64,000 nucleotides of DNA from an uncultured Flavobacteriaceae bacterium (GTDB taxonomy: Bacteria > Bacteroidota > Bacteroidia > Flavobacteriales > Flavobacteriaceae). Location of the stretch: NCBI GenBank assembly GCA_947502975.1, contig CANNBV010000003.1, forward strand, positions 711,300 to 775,299, read 5' to 3'. Positions 1-10,600 of this stretch are shown piece after piece. Below the pieces are notes generated by a model. It did no database searches. It saw nothing but the letters and a program-made list of their open reading frames with translations, and was not told the origin of the DNA. The translations under genes and the position numbers were made by a program. Within the stretch, counting starts at the first letter, position 1; the number at the start of each line of letters is the position of its first letter.

Positions 1-3000
1 TTGGTAACATTAGATAAATCTGGTATGTCTGAAGCGGTTACAATTAAATTACTACAACCAGAAAAAGCAGTTTCCATAGATGTCCACTCTATATCTCCCC
101 ATTGTACAACTTCTTTTATTTTGGCTTTAATTTCATCTGTAGAATTGCTAAAGTCAATTCTAGGAAAATCGCCATAGATTTTTACTATACGTTGTTGGTC
201 AGAAAGATCATCATTAAGATAAAATGTGTCATACTCGTGAGAAGCATCTCCTATTATGCCTGTGTCAAATGAGCCATCTCCCCAATCTACAATGTAATTG
301 TAACCATCACCCATTGTTGGGATGGTTATGGTTTCTCTAATATCAGCAGTCCATTTGGTAGTAAATGGTGATTCTGTAAGACCACATATAGGACTAAGTC
401 CAGAATCATTAATAACCCAATTATAAGTCATCATTAATTCTGTTCTTGCACTTTCGCCATTGCAATAAAGACTACGACCTGGGTTAAATGTAATACCTGT
501 AGGGATCGGTCCTTCTCCTGCTTCTTGGGTAGACCAACCTATTAACAAGGCATCGTAGTTTTCTGTAGACAATGCAAGATTTCTAAACATATCTCCTGCT
601 CCAAATTCTAAACTTGTAATATCCCAATTACTTAAATCTTGATCAAATGGTAATATAACAGAAGTATATTGACTATAAAACATCTTACCCATGTTTGTAA
701 CATTAGAGACATCCCAATTACCTATATCTTGATTAAAATTATAAGCATCAAAAAACATAAAGGCCATATTGGTAACATTTGATACATTCCAATTACCTAT
801 ATCTTGATTGAATGGTTCTGCACCAGCAAACATACCTTGCATATTGGTAATGTTAGACACATCCCAATTGTTAAATGAGCTATTTCCTATAAGCGTATGG
901 CAACCATTAAACATTCCAAGAGCATTAGTCACTTGAGATAAATCTGGTATATCTGTTGCTGTTACATTTAAACGATTACAACCAGAAAAAGCTTGCTCCA
1001 TTGAAGCCCACTCTATATCTCCCCATTGTACAACCTCTCGTATACGCTCTTTTGTAACAACACTTGAGACTTCCCAAAAATAAATTCTTGGGAAGTTTCC
1101 ATAGATTTTCACTTCATATTCCCCTCCAATGGCATATGTATGAGAAGCATCACCTGTTAAGTTATGTTCAATGGTACCATCTCCCCAATCTATACTATAA
1201 TTATAGCCAGTTCCGGAAGTAGGTATAATTATACTTTGATCATCTTCTACAATCCATTTTGTTATAAAAGGTAAAAAATTACAACTAATAAAATCGCGAC
1301 CATCATCATTAATACCCCAACTGTATGTGCTCATTAATTCGGTTCTTGCAGCTTCTCCATTACAATATTTGCTATCACCACCATCGAAATCTAAATTACT
1401 TGGTATTGGTCCTTCTCCTGTTTCTTGAGTTGCCCATCCTATTAATAAAGCATCATAGTTTTCTGTAGAGAGTGTTACACCAGTGAACATACTATTTATA
1501 AAATCTAAACTTGTAATATCCCATTCTCCTAGATTTTGATCAAAAGAAACTGCATTATTAAACATAAATTTCATATCTGTAACATTAGATACATCCCAAT
1601 TGTTTATAGGTTGATTAAATGAACTAGAAAAAATAAACATTCCAGACATATTAGTTACATTAGAGACATTCCAATTATTTAAGGGTTGGTTAAAGTCTGT
1701 ACAACCATAAAACATTGCTTGCATATTGGTAACATTAGAGACATCCCAATTATTGATATCGCTGTTAAAATTTGAACACTGAAAAAACATGTTACTCAAA
1801 TTAGAAACATTAGATAAATTTGGTACGTCTGAAGCGGTTACAATTAAATTATCACAACCTGAAAAAGCATTTTCCATAGATGTCCATTCATTAATTCCCC
1901 AATTAGTAACTTCTATTATTTTAGCTCGATTTGCAGATGTTGAGCTATTAAAATCAATTCTAGGAAAATCACCATAAATTTTCACTTCGTAAACACCAGG
2001 TGTAGCATACTCATGAGTGGCGTTATCGGTTAAGCCTTCGTCTAAGGTACCGTCTCCCCAAAGAACCGTATAATTATATACTTCTCCAGGAAATGTTGGT
2101 ATTATAATTGAAGAAGTGTTAGATGTTCCGGAAACATCTGTATTCCAAGTTGTTATAAAGGGTTCAGGATTAACACATGTTGGGTCTTGTTGACCATCAT
2201 CAATAGACCAACTAAAATTTGTCATTAAACGAGCCCTTTCAATTTCTCCATTACAATAACGACTATTTCCTGCATTTAAATTAACGTTACTTGGTATTGG
2301 GCCTTCTCCTGCTTCTTGAGTAGACCAACCTATTAACAAAGCATCGTAATTTTCTGTTGAAAGTGTTACACCTCCAAACATACTAGAAGCATTATCTAAA
2401 CTTGTGATATCCCAATTATCTATATTTTGGTTAAAAGAGATTGCATTATTAAACATGTTTATCATATTAGAGACATTTGAGACATCCCAATTGTTAAACG
2501 AATCATTTCCTACTAGAAATGTGCATGAATTAAACATGCCTTGTAAGCTGGTTACATTAGACAAATCTGGCGTGTCAGAAGCGGTTACACTTAAATTATT
2601 ACACTCTGTAAAAGCATTTAGCATAGTAGACCACTGTATATCTCCCCATTGGGTAACTTTTCTTATTTTACTTTTATTTACTCCAGTAGAACTACTGAAA
2701 TCTATTCTTGGAAAATCGCCATAAATTTTAATTACGTATGTACCTGGTATGTCATACTGATGAGAAGCATCACCCGTTTGATCATATTCTACAGTAGCAC
2801 CTTCAAAATCACTACCATCTCCCCAATCTATTACATAATCATATCCGCTACCAGTTGTTGGTATTTCTATAGTTTGGAAATCACCTGTAAGTTGCCATTC
2901 GGTAATAAAAGGCCTTCCTAAACCACAAAACTGATCTGGACCATCACCAAAAATGTTCCAAAAATTATTAAACAATAAATTTAATCTAGCATTTTCACCA

Positions 3001-6000
3001 TTACAATATGTATAGCCATTGGCATTGAATGAAACGCTATTTGGTATTGAACCTTCTCCTGCTTCTTGTGTTGACCAACCAATTAAGAGCGCATCATAAT
3101 TATCAGTAGAGAGTGCTGTATCTGTAAACATATTATTGGCGGTAACTAAACTTGCAATATCCCAATTACCAACGTTTTGATCGAGATTAGTTGCTGATTC
3201 AAACATATTATTCATGTTTGAAACATTAGACATATCCCAATTATTAAACATATCATTTTCTGTTAAAGAAGTACAATCTTTAAACATAGATGACGTATTT
3301 GTAACATTAGATAAATTTGGTATGTCAGTAGCTGTAACTTTTAAATTACTACATTCTAAAAAAGCACCTGCCATTGAAGACCACTCTATAGCTCCCCATT
3401 GTTTAACTTCTCTTATTTTAGTTCTATTTGTAGATGTTGAGCTTCCAAAATGAATTCTTGGGAAATCTCCATATATTTTCACATCATATTGTCCAGTAGA
3501 AGTATACTCATGAGAAACATTACCTGTTTGATTATAACTAAAAGTACCGTCACCCCAATCTATACTATAATTATAGCCATTTCCATTTGTAGGTATTTCT
3601 ATAATTCTATTACCATTTGCATTCCATTCGGTAATAAATAATTCTTCTTCAGAAACACCACAAAATGGATCTCGGCCACCATCGCTAATAGCCCAACCGT
3701 ATGTGCTCATTAATTCGGTTCTTGCAGCTTCTCCATTACAATAGCGACTCTGAGGTGCATCAAAAGCTGTACCTGTAGGTATCTGCGTTTCTCCTGCATC
3801 TAAATTTGCCCAACCTATTAATAAATTATCATAATTAGTAGTTGATAAGCTAGTATTACTAAACATTGCAAAAGCATTATTTAATGAGCTGATATCCCAA
3901 GTTCCAAGATTCTGATTAAATGATGATGCAGTAGCAAACATACCATTAGCATTAACTAAATTTGATGTATTCCAAGTAGTAATATCTCCATTAAACGCAT
4001 ATGCATCTAAAAACATTCCAGTCATGTTAATTACATTAGATACATTCCAGTTATTAAGAGGTTGATTAAATTCTGTGGCGGAAAAAAACATTCCTTCCAT
4101 AGTAGTTACATTAGATACATTCCAGCCATTTAAGGGTTGATTAAATATTGTGGCAGCAAAAAGCCCTTCCATATCAGTCACATTAGATACATCCCAGTTA
4201 CTTATATCTTGATTGAATATACTTGCCCTAGCGAACATATGATTCATATTTGTAACGTTAGACAAGTCTGGTGGCGTGACTGGCAAAGATTCTAGGTTAC
4301 TACACCCATTAAATGCCTCTAACATGGTTTCCCAAACATTATCTCCCCAACTTACTACACTTTTTAATATTGGAGCATTTGCATCATTTAGATCTACATC
4401 TGAGAATCTGAAATAGGAAATATTTCCATATACTTTTATAGTATACTCTTCTGCAAGAGCGTAATTATGGTTAGTATATCCTGTATGTCCTGTTGTAGAT
4501 GTTCCATCTCCCCAATCTACAGTATATGTTTCACCTGTATATGGCATAAATGGCAACTGAAAATCCTGGTTTGCTGTAGGTGATATAATTAATTCTATTG
4601 GGCAACTAATATTAGATACTGATACTGATGCCGTACAAGTATCTGTATTACCTACTCCATCAACAGCAGTAATTGTAACATCATCAATATTTACAGTACT
4701 ACAATCAATAAACATTGGTAAAGACGAGCTTATGCTTGTCTCTACAGACATTATTCCTGTTAAATTCTCAAAAGTTGTACTTGTACTTGATGCTGCATAT
4801 ATATGCATATAGTATTTTATGCCTGCACTTAAGGTCGTGGTTGTATTTCCACTTACAACTTGACCTGTAGCAATATCAATTGTTGTATCGACTATAAGAC
4901 CTTCTCCATTTTCTGTTGGCGGAATATTCCATATACTATACCTAAATTGAGGCACGAATGTTCCTGATCCTTCATCGTTTTTGATAAGGTCAAAATCAAA
5001 CGTATACGCTCCATTAGATGGTACCATGAAGATTGAAGATTGATGGTATAAGTTTGAATGTGCAGGACTTGTATTGTCTATATTAACGTAAAATTGATCA
5101 TACTCTGCTAAAAAATTTAATTGACTAGAATTATCGGTAGAGCCATTGTCAAAATCTGAAGGTGAAATGGCATATCCAATATCTGTTGTTGGGAGTTCTG
5201 GAACAGTAACATCTTGACAACTAATTATTGGTCCTTCTGTATCTTCTACAGTTATTGTAAATGTACACTCACCTGTATTTCCACTAGCATCTATAACTGT
5301 AAACGTTTGGATGGTCTCACCAGTTGGGAACAATTCTCCACTACCCAATCCACTGGTTTGAGAAATTTGTAAATCTTCTGTCGCTGTACAATTATCAGTA
5401 GCACTAAGCGTAAAATTAACAATAGCACCTGCACTGTTTGGATCTATACCAACAGTAATGTCTGTTGGGCAATCTATAAATTCCGGTTCTATTATATCGG
5501 TAGCACTTATACTTGGTATACAACTAGTATTTTGCCCATTATCTTCATATGCATATACTCTATTAGTTGCTATGATAGTTCCGGCATCAGAACAATCTAA
5601 ATCTAAGGTAATTGAAGAAGGCCCATTTACATAAATCAACTCTGAACTAAAAGCTAGTGTTCCTGTAAAAAATACATTTTCACCATCTTCTAGCACAGAC
5701 ATGTAATAGGTCTTATCTTGCTGTAAGCTAAAGGTATTGTTGTTACTTCCTTGAGCTAGCGATCCATTTGCATTAAAACTTGCAAACCCAACATAACCTG
5801 GTCTTAAAGCAAAATCTCCTGTATTTGGATTAAAACTATCTTCCCAAATAAATAAATTACTCGAATTATTACCAGATAAATTAAACGTATAACTTCCTGT
5901 AGTTGGCGGTATTAACTCAAATAACTGATAATGAAAACCTGTTGGTGAATTAAGAATTTGATCTGTAGGGCTATTATTATCTAATACAACCGGAACTTCT

Positions 6001-7430
6001 GTTCCTGTACCAAAAGCAAGATTAGCAGTTGTTGATAAATCGTTGGTAGCGCTTGCAAGTTCATTTAGTGTAAACTCATATGTACTTGTATTTTCATCGA
6101 CTATAGCAGAAAGTGATTCACAAGTAATTACAGGTGCATTGTCAATAACTACATTATAACTACAAATACTACTTTCATTTCCGCTAGTATCTACAATACG
6201 ATATTGTACTGTAAAATTTGAAGTAGGCACTGTACCAAAAGCAGGACCAGCATCTACTCGTTCTATAACCAATTGACTGTTAGCATCATGATTATCACTA
6301 CTACCTGTAAGGCTAGGTTCTTGTAATGTTTCGCCTTCTAGTAACACAACATCTGTAGTTGGACATCCACCAAGTACAGGTGCTTCTGTATCATTTACAA
6401 TGACATTGAAGGTACACGATTGTTCTTCTCCGTAATTATTGGTATATGTATAAGTAACTTGTCTTGGTTGATCTATAAAATATGTAAAACCAAAACCAGA
6501 GGCTCTATATGAACCTGTGAATGTATCACTAGGGCAGCCATTATCATTAATGGTTATGTTACTCCCATCAAAGTCTGCTGGACGAATAATGGCATAACCC
6601 TGACCTGGATCATTATTAACAATATAGTCGCTACATTGTAGGTCTGCATAGTTACCGCTAATAACAGTTATTGTTGCAGTACAACTATCAGTAAGACCGT
6701 TAGCACTAATGCTTAAATCAATAAAATTATTACTTCCAAGGTGAGAACAATCAAAATTAGTATTTCCCTCATAGAAAATAAAGCCACCTCGAGTAGTAGA
6801 ACCATTGTTAACATCAGATGCATTTATACTCGCTTGACCATTAGCATCTAGCATCACTGTAAGATCTCTACAACGAGCTATTGGAGGTTCATCTTTATAA
6901 TGTATATGAAACTTCAAATCTCTGGGTATCCAAGCATTTGGCACTCTAAAATCAGAAAAAATAAACATATTTCCTTGTGTATATGGGTTCCTATCATCAT
7001 ATTTTATATCTATATGACTATTAGGGCTATCTTTTATGATTCGAATCCCATACTCTGTCCCGGATTCTACTTCTGAAGGGTTATTAAATAAAACATACTG
7101 CTCTACTCCTTGATTAGAAGCAGAATGGGTGCCGATGTTTCTTGTTCCTGTTGCCAATAACTCACGATTAGTACTAAAAGGGTTTTTGTACATCTCTACT
7201 ATTACATCATTTTGTCCTTGTAAAACTTCATGAGTCCAAAAGGAGAATCCTTCAATTTCTCCATCACAAGTTGCTATAAATGAATTTCCCATTATATCGA
7301 TGACCTCATTACGATCATTGGCGCCTGACTGTACAATATCATGTACCGGACCACATTGTGCAATAACTTGTTGAATTGAAAAAAGAAAAAAAGATAGTAG
7401 TAATACTAAAAAAGGAGCTTTTACTTTCAT
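1..7430 (-). CDS. Giant BspA/DUF285-repeat surface protein, C-terminus beyond window
   Basis: This is a secreted adhesin-like protein with at least 2476 residues visible, open through the left edge. The ATG at 7430 begins a signal peptide (about 25 residues, ending ...VIAQ). Residues about 185-930 are Ig/HYR-like beta domains with Cys pairs. From about residue 943 there are six blocks of 240-320 residues. Each block opens with a PKD-like WGDG segment, carries DUF285 repeats of the type NWDVSNVT-x-M-x-x-MF, and closes with a YC-x-G-x-x-AR...GW segment. DUF285/BspA repeats are known in bacterial surface adhesins; export by the type IX system is inferred, because the C-terminal signal lies outside the window. 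The gene is preceded by the 46-bp element at 7482-7527. It is a paralogue of the 3258-aa gene immediately upstream, so the two probably arose by duplication and share control. Confidence 0.88.
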   Translation of the reverse strand, partial: MKVKAPFLVLLLSFFLFSIQQVIAQCGPVHDIVQSGANDRNEVIDIMGNSFIATCDGEIEGFSFWTHEVLQGQNDVIVEMYKNPFSTNRELLATGTRNIGTHSASNQGVEQYVLFNNPSEVESGTEYGIRIIKDSPNSHIDIKYDDRNPYTQGNMFIFSDFRVPNAWIPRDLKFHIHYKDEPPIARCRDLTVMLDANGQASINASDVNNGSTTRGGFIFYEGNTNFDCSHLGSNNFIDLSISANGLTDSCTATITVISGNYADLQCSDYIVNNDPGQGYAIIRPADFDGSNITINDNGCPSDTFTGSYRASGFGFTYFIDQPRQVTYTYTNNYGEEQSCTFNVIVNDTEAPVLGGCPTTDVVLLEGETLQEPSLTGSSDNHDANSQLVIERVDAGPAFGTVPTSNFTVQYRIVDTSGNESSICSYNVVIDNAPVITCESLSAIVDENTSTYEFTLNELASATNDLSTTANLAFGTGTEVPVVLDNNSPTDQILNSPTGFHYQLFELIPPTTGSYTFNLSGNNSSNLFIWEDSFNPNTGDFALRPGYVGFASFNANGSLAQGSNNNTFSLQQDKTYYMSVLEDGENVFFTGTLAFSSELIYVNGPSSITLDLDCSDAGTIIATNRVYAYEDNGQNTSCIPSISATDIIEPEFIDCPTDITVGIDPNSAGAIVNFTLSATDNCTATEDLQISQTSGLGSGELFPTGETIQTFTVIDASGNTGECTFTITVEDTEGPIISCQDVTVPELPTTDIGYAISPSDFDNGSTDNSSQLNFLAEYDQFYVNIDNTSPAHSNLYHQSSIFMVPSNGAYTFDFDLIKNDEGSGTFVPQFRYSIWNIPPTENGEGLIVDTTIDIATGQVVSGNTTTTLSAGIKYYMHIYAASSTSTTFENLTGIMSVETSISSSLPMFIDCSTVNIDDVTITAVDGVGNTDTCTASVSVSNISCPIELIISPTANQDFQLPFMPYTGETYTVDWGDGTSTTGHTGYTNHNYALAEEYTIKVYGNISYFRFSDVDLNDANAPILKSVVSWGDNVWETMLEAFNGCSNLESLPVTPPDLSNVTNMNHMFARASIFNQDISNWDVSNVTDMEGLFAATIFNQPLNGWNVSNVTTMEGMFFSATEFNQPLNNWNVSNVINMTGMFLDAYAFNGDITTWNTSNLVNANGMFATASSFNQNLGTWDISSLNNAFAMFSNTSLSTTNYDNLLIGWANLDAGETQIPTGTAFDAPQSRYCNGEAARTELMSTYGWAISDGGRDPFCGVSEEELFITEWNANGNRIIEIPTNGNGYNYSIDWGDGTFSYNQTGNVSHEYTSTGQYDVKIYGDFPRIHFGSSTSTNRTKIREVKQWGAIEWSSMAGAFLECSNLKVTATDIPNLSNVTNTSSMFKDCTSLTENDMFNNWDMSNVSNMNNMFESATNLDQNVGNWDIASLVTANNMFTDTALSTDNYDALLIGWSTQEAGEGSIPNSVSFNANGYTYCNGENARLNLLFNNFWNIFGDGPDQFCGLGRPFITEWQLTGDFQTIEIPTTGSGYDYVIDWGDGSDFEGATVEYDQTGDASHQYDIPGTYVIKIYGDFPRIDFSSSTGVNKSKIRKVTQWGDIQWSTMLNAFTECNNLSVTASDTPDLSNVTSLQGMFNSCTFLVGNDSFNNWDVSNVSNMINMFNNAISFNQNIDNWDITSLDNASSMFGGVTLSTENYDALLIGWSTQEAGEGPIPSNVNLNAGNSRYCNGEIERARLMTNFSWSIDDGQQDPTCVNPEPFITTWNTDVSGTSNTSSIIIPTFPGEVYNYTVLWGDGTLDEGLTDNATHEYATPGVYEVKIYGDFPRIDFNSSTSANRAKIIEVTNWGINEWTSMENAFSGCDNLIVTASDVPNLSNVSNLSNMFFQCSNFNSDINNWDVSNVTNMQAMFYGCTDFNQPLNNWNVSNVTNMSGMFIFSSSFNQPINNWDVSNVTDMKFMFNNAVSFDQNLGEWDITSLDFINSMFTGVTLSTENYDALLIGWATQETGEGPIPSNLDFDGGDSKYCNGEAARTELMSTYSWGINDDGRDFISCNFLPFITKWIVEDDQSIIIPTSGTGYNYSIDWGDGTIEHNLTGDASHTYAIGGEYEVKIYGNFPRIYFWEVSSVVTKERIREVVQWGDIEWASMEQAFSGCNRLNVTATDIPDLSQVTNALGMFNGCHTLIGNSSFNNWDVSNITNMQGMFAGAEPFNQDIGNWNVSNVTNMAFMFFDAYNFNQDIGNWDVSNVTNMGKMFYSQYTSVILPFDQDLSNWDITSLEFGAGDMFRNLALSTENYDALLIGWSTQEAGEGPIPTGITFNPGRSLYCNGESARTELMMTYNWVINDSGLSPICGLTESPFTTKWTADIRETITIPTMGDGYNYIVDWGDGSFDTGIIGDASHEYDTFYLNDDLSDQQRIVKIYGDFPRIDFSNSTDEIKAKIKEVVQWGDIEWTSMETAFSGCSNLIVTASDIPDLSNVT

Positions 7431-7481
7431 GATTATTTAAATTTTAAATCATGTGCAAGTTAGTTTGAGAGTTCGCTTTAT

Positions 7482-7527
7482 AAAATAAGAGACGGCTCTT
7501 AGATACTACGTAGTGGTACTTATAAAT
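7482..7527 (-). promoter_or_regulatory. Regulon element A, upstream of the first adhesin gene
   Basis: This 46-bp element ends 51 nt before the ATG at 7430. It aligns without gaps to elements at 17475, 17964 and 24881, and is 34/46 identical to the 17475 copy. Read on the plus strand it has AAAATAAGAG at one end, a perfect palindrome ACTACGTAGT at 7505-7514, and GTACTTATA at 7516-7524. I infer an operator/promoter recognised by the response regulator encoded at 18007-18654. Confidence 0.8.
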
Positions 7528-7555
7528 AATTCTTCTACTAGTAATCGTTTTACTC

Positions 7556-7590
7556 AAAAAAGCCTCAAGTTTAGTTTTCTTGAGGCTTTT
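7556..7590 (-). terminator. Intrinsic terminator after the 3258-aa adhesin gene
   Basis: A perfect inverted repeat (AGCCTCAAG / CTTGAGGCT, arms 7561-7569 and 7579-7587, 9-nt loop) is followed on the minus strand by a T-run (7560-7556). It lies 56 nt beyond the stop codon at 7646 and upstream of element A, so the two adhesin genes are separate transcription units. Confidence 0.85.
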
Positions 7591-7645
7591 ATATACGCTT
7601 TTAAATAGTATAAATTATGTGTGATTTACCAGAAAATGAATCCTA

Positions 7646-10600
7646 TTAATGCTTAACAGGATACGTAATAAACGTTGATACTTTCTCTAACTTATCGTTT
7701 ATCTCTATATATTCTACTGTTATTGTTTTTGGTGTTTTCACAACTTCTTTTGTTGTCAACAGTTTAGATATTGTACCTCCTATTGGTAACTGTGTGGTAT
7801 AGCCTGAAAATGACAAACTAAACCCTGTGTTCCCTGGATGGGTATAAAGCATGGTTTGTAATTGGGTAAAATCGCCTCCTGCACTGTAAAGCACATTGCC
7901 ATCCATATCTAGATCTTCATTATAATAACCTTCTATTCCTGTATAACTTAAACTAAACGCTGTATTATCTGGTTCTGAATATAGTTTTGTAGAAAGCTTT
8001 CCTGAATCGCCTGTTCCTGAAATATTAACAAAACCATTACCATCTGCATCTCCTCCCAACATGGCCATAGGACCTGCTCCTGTAAACGATACATCTATCT
8101 GGGCATGTGTACCATATGTATTCATGTCTACATCTGTAAAATCTATTGTTGTAGCTGTGCTACTTAAAGCTATAGCACTAGCACTCATAATCCCTAAATG
8201 ATTACGGTGTTTAATAACTACATGATAATTATCTGCTGGTAAATCAAAAGTTAATGGTGATACTCCATCTACAGCTACCACATCACCGTCGCGTTGCAAC
8301 AGGGCGGATTGACTATCAATTACCAGAGTGTTATTGGTCTTATCTCTTAATTCTATAAAAACCCAATCTACGATGGCATCAGTGCCCACAACAGTGAACA
8401 CTGAGGCATCTGCTATTAATCCATCTCCATAGGGAGACATCGTAGGTATATAGTTAACCACTCTTAAATCATCACGCATTAAACTTTCTTCCCCTGTATT
8501 TGGATTTAAACTTGCGCCTTGTAAATAAACTTTTGGGGAAACTTGAATAGCGCAACCATCTGCTTGTCCTTGATCATTAAATGACCATCCGTGAGTAGTT
8601 ATCAATTCTTCTCTAGCACTAGCACCAGCACAGTATTGAGCACTTATAGTTCCCAGAGAACGGTTTATAGGAATATCGTCTATACCATCACCATCTATAC
8701 CGCTTGAATCTGTACTCCAACCCACTAAAATAGCATCGTAATTCTCAACAGACAAAGCAGTTCCATTAAAAATATTAAAAGCGTCCCTCAAATTGCTAAT
8801 ATCCCAATCCCCAAGATCCTGATTGAAATATGATGCATTTCGAAACATACCGTCCATTTCTAATACATTAGAAACATCCCAATTACTAATATCTTTATTG
8901 AAACTAGAATTCATAAACATAAAATTCATACGCGTTACATTGCTTACATCCCAATTAGCAAAAACACCTGTATTTCCTAGAGATGTACACCCCGAAAAAG
9001 CACCCCCCATATTATTAATCTCAGACAAATCAGGGGTGTCTGTTGCAGTAATTTGTAAATTAACACAGTTTGAAAAAGCCGAATTCATCGTAGTCCATTT
9101 GTTATTTCCCCATTGCTGTATATCTACAAATTTTGGGCTATCGGTAGGATCACTATCGTTATCCTGATCAAAATAAAAATCGCCAATTATTTTTATGGTA
9201 TATATTCCTGGGGTTGTATAGGTATGTGTTCCTGTTCTGTTTGCTGCTTCTACATTACCGTCTCCCCAATCTATTATTTTCTCTCCATATACAAATAAAT
9301 TTATAGAGTTATTATCAGTAATTCCTGAGTTCTCTGTATTGATGGTCATTATAAAAGCATCATCAAAAGCTTCTGAACAATTTGGATCTAAGCCATCATC
9401 GTTAAAATTCCATCCATGAGTGTTGATTAATGCTGTACGTGCATCAAGTCCTGCACAATATTGAGCACTTATAGTTCCCAAATAACGATTAGCTGGAATA
9501 TCATCATTATTATCACCATCCATACCACTGGAGTCTGTACTCCAACCTATTAAAATACTGTCATAATTTTCAACAGACAAAGCTGCACCCTTAAAAATAT
9601 TATAGGCGTCTCGTAAATTGCTAATATCCCAATCCCCAAGATCCTGATTAAAGTTTGATGCATTTAGAAACATACCATCCATATAACTAACTTTTGAAAC
9701 ATCCCAATTACTTATATCGCCATTAAAACTAGAATTTAGAAACATAAAAGTCGTATTCGTTACATTGCTTAAATCCCAATTAGTAAAGACATCGGTATTC
9801 CCTAGAGATGTACACCCCGAAAAAGCAGCACCCATATTATTAATCTCAGACAAGTCAGGAGTGTCTGTTGCAGTAATTTGTAAATTAACACAGTTTGAAA
9901 AAGCCGAATTCATCGTAGTCCATTTGTTATTTCCCCATTGCTGTATATCTACAAATTTGGCACTATCTGTAGGGTCACCATTGTTATCCTGATTAAAATA
10001 AAAATCGCCAATTATTTTTATGGCATATATTCCTGGAGTTGTATAGGTATGCGTTCCTACTCCACTTACTGCTTGTACATTACCATCTCCCCAATCTATT
10101 ACTTTCTCTCCAGAAACAAATAAATTTATAGAGTTATTATCTGTAATTCCTGAGTTCTCTGTATTGATGGTCATTATAAAAGCATTGTCAAAAGTACACT
10201 GTTGCCCTCGATCTGTAATAGTCCATCCCTTGTTATTTGTTAACCATGTTCTGGCAGAAGAAGCAATACAATAATTACTTAAACCACCATCAAATACGAT
10301 ATTAGAAGGCGCATTATATCCTTCTAAATTCGTCATGAATCTCCAGCCGATGAGTGTAGCATCATAATTTTCTGATGATAATTGAATATTTTTAAACATA
10401 TTCCTTATACCAGAATTGCTTCCAGTATCAACAATACTACTAATATCCCAATCTCCAAGGTTTTGGTCAAAATTATACGCATTTTGAAATATTCCAGCCA
10501 TATTTGTCACCTTACCTACATGCCATGCAGATATATCTTGATTGAAAACTTCTGCACCGAAAAACATATATGACATATCTGTAACACTCGCTACATTCCA

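Noticed and set aside
1..7430. A CRISPR-like array suggested by the regularly repeated segments
   Set aside because: The repeats are about 75 bp protein-coding DUF285 repeats in a continuous frame, degenerate and without identical direct repeats or spacers.
8823..9992. Near-identical plus-strand ORFs (8823-9167 and 9765-9992)
   Set aside because: Antisense shadows of the 825-bp tandem duplication in the adhesin gene.
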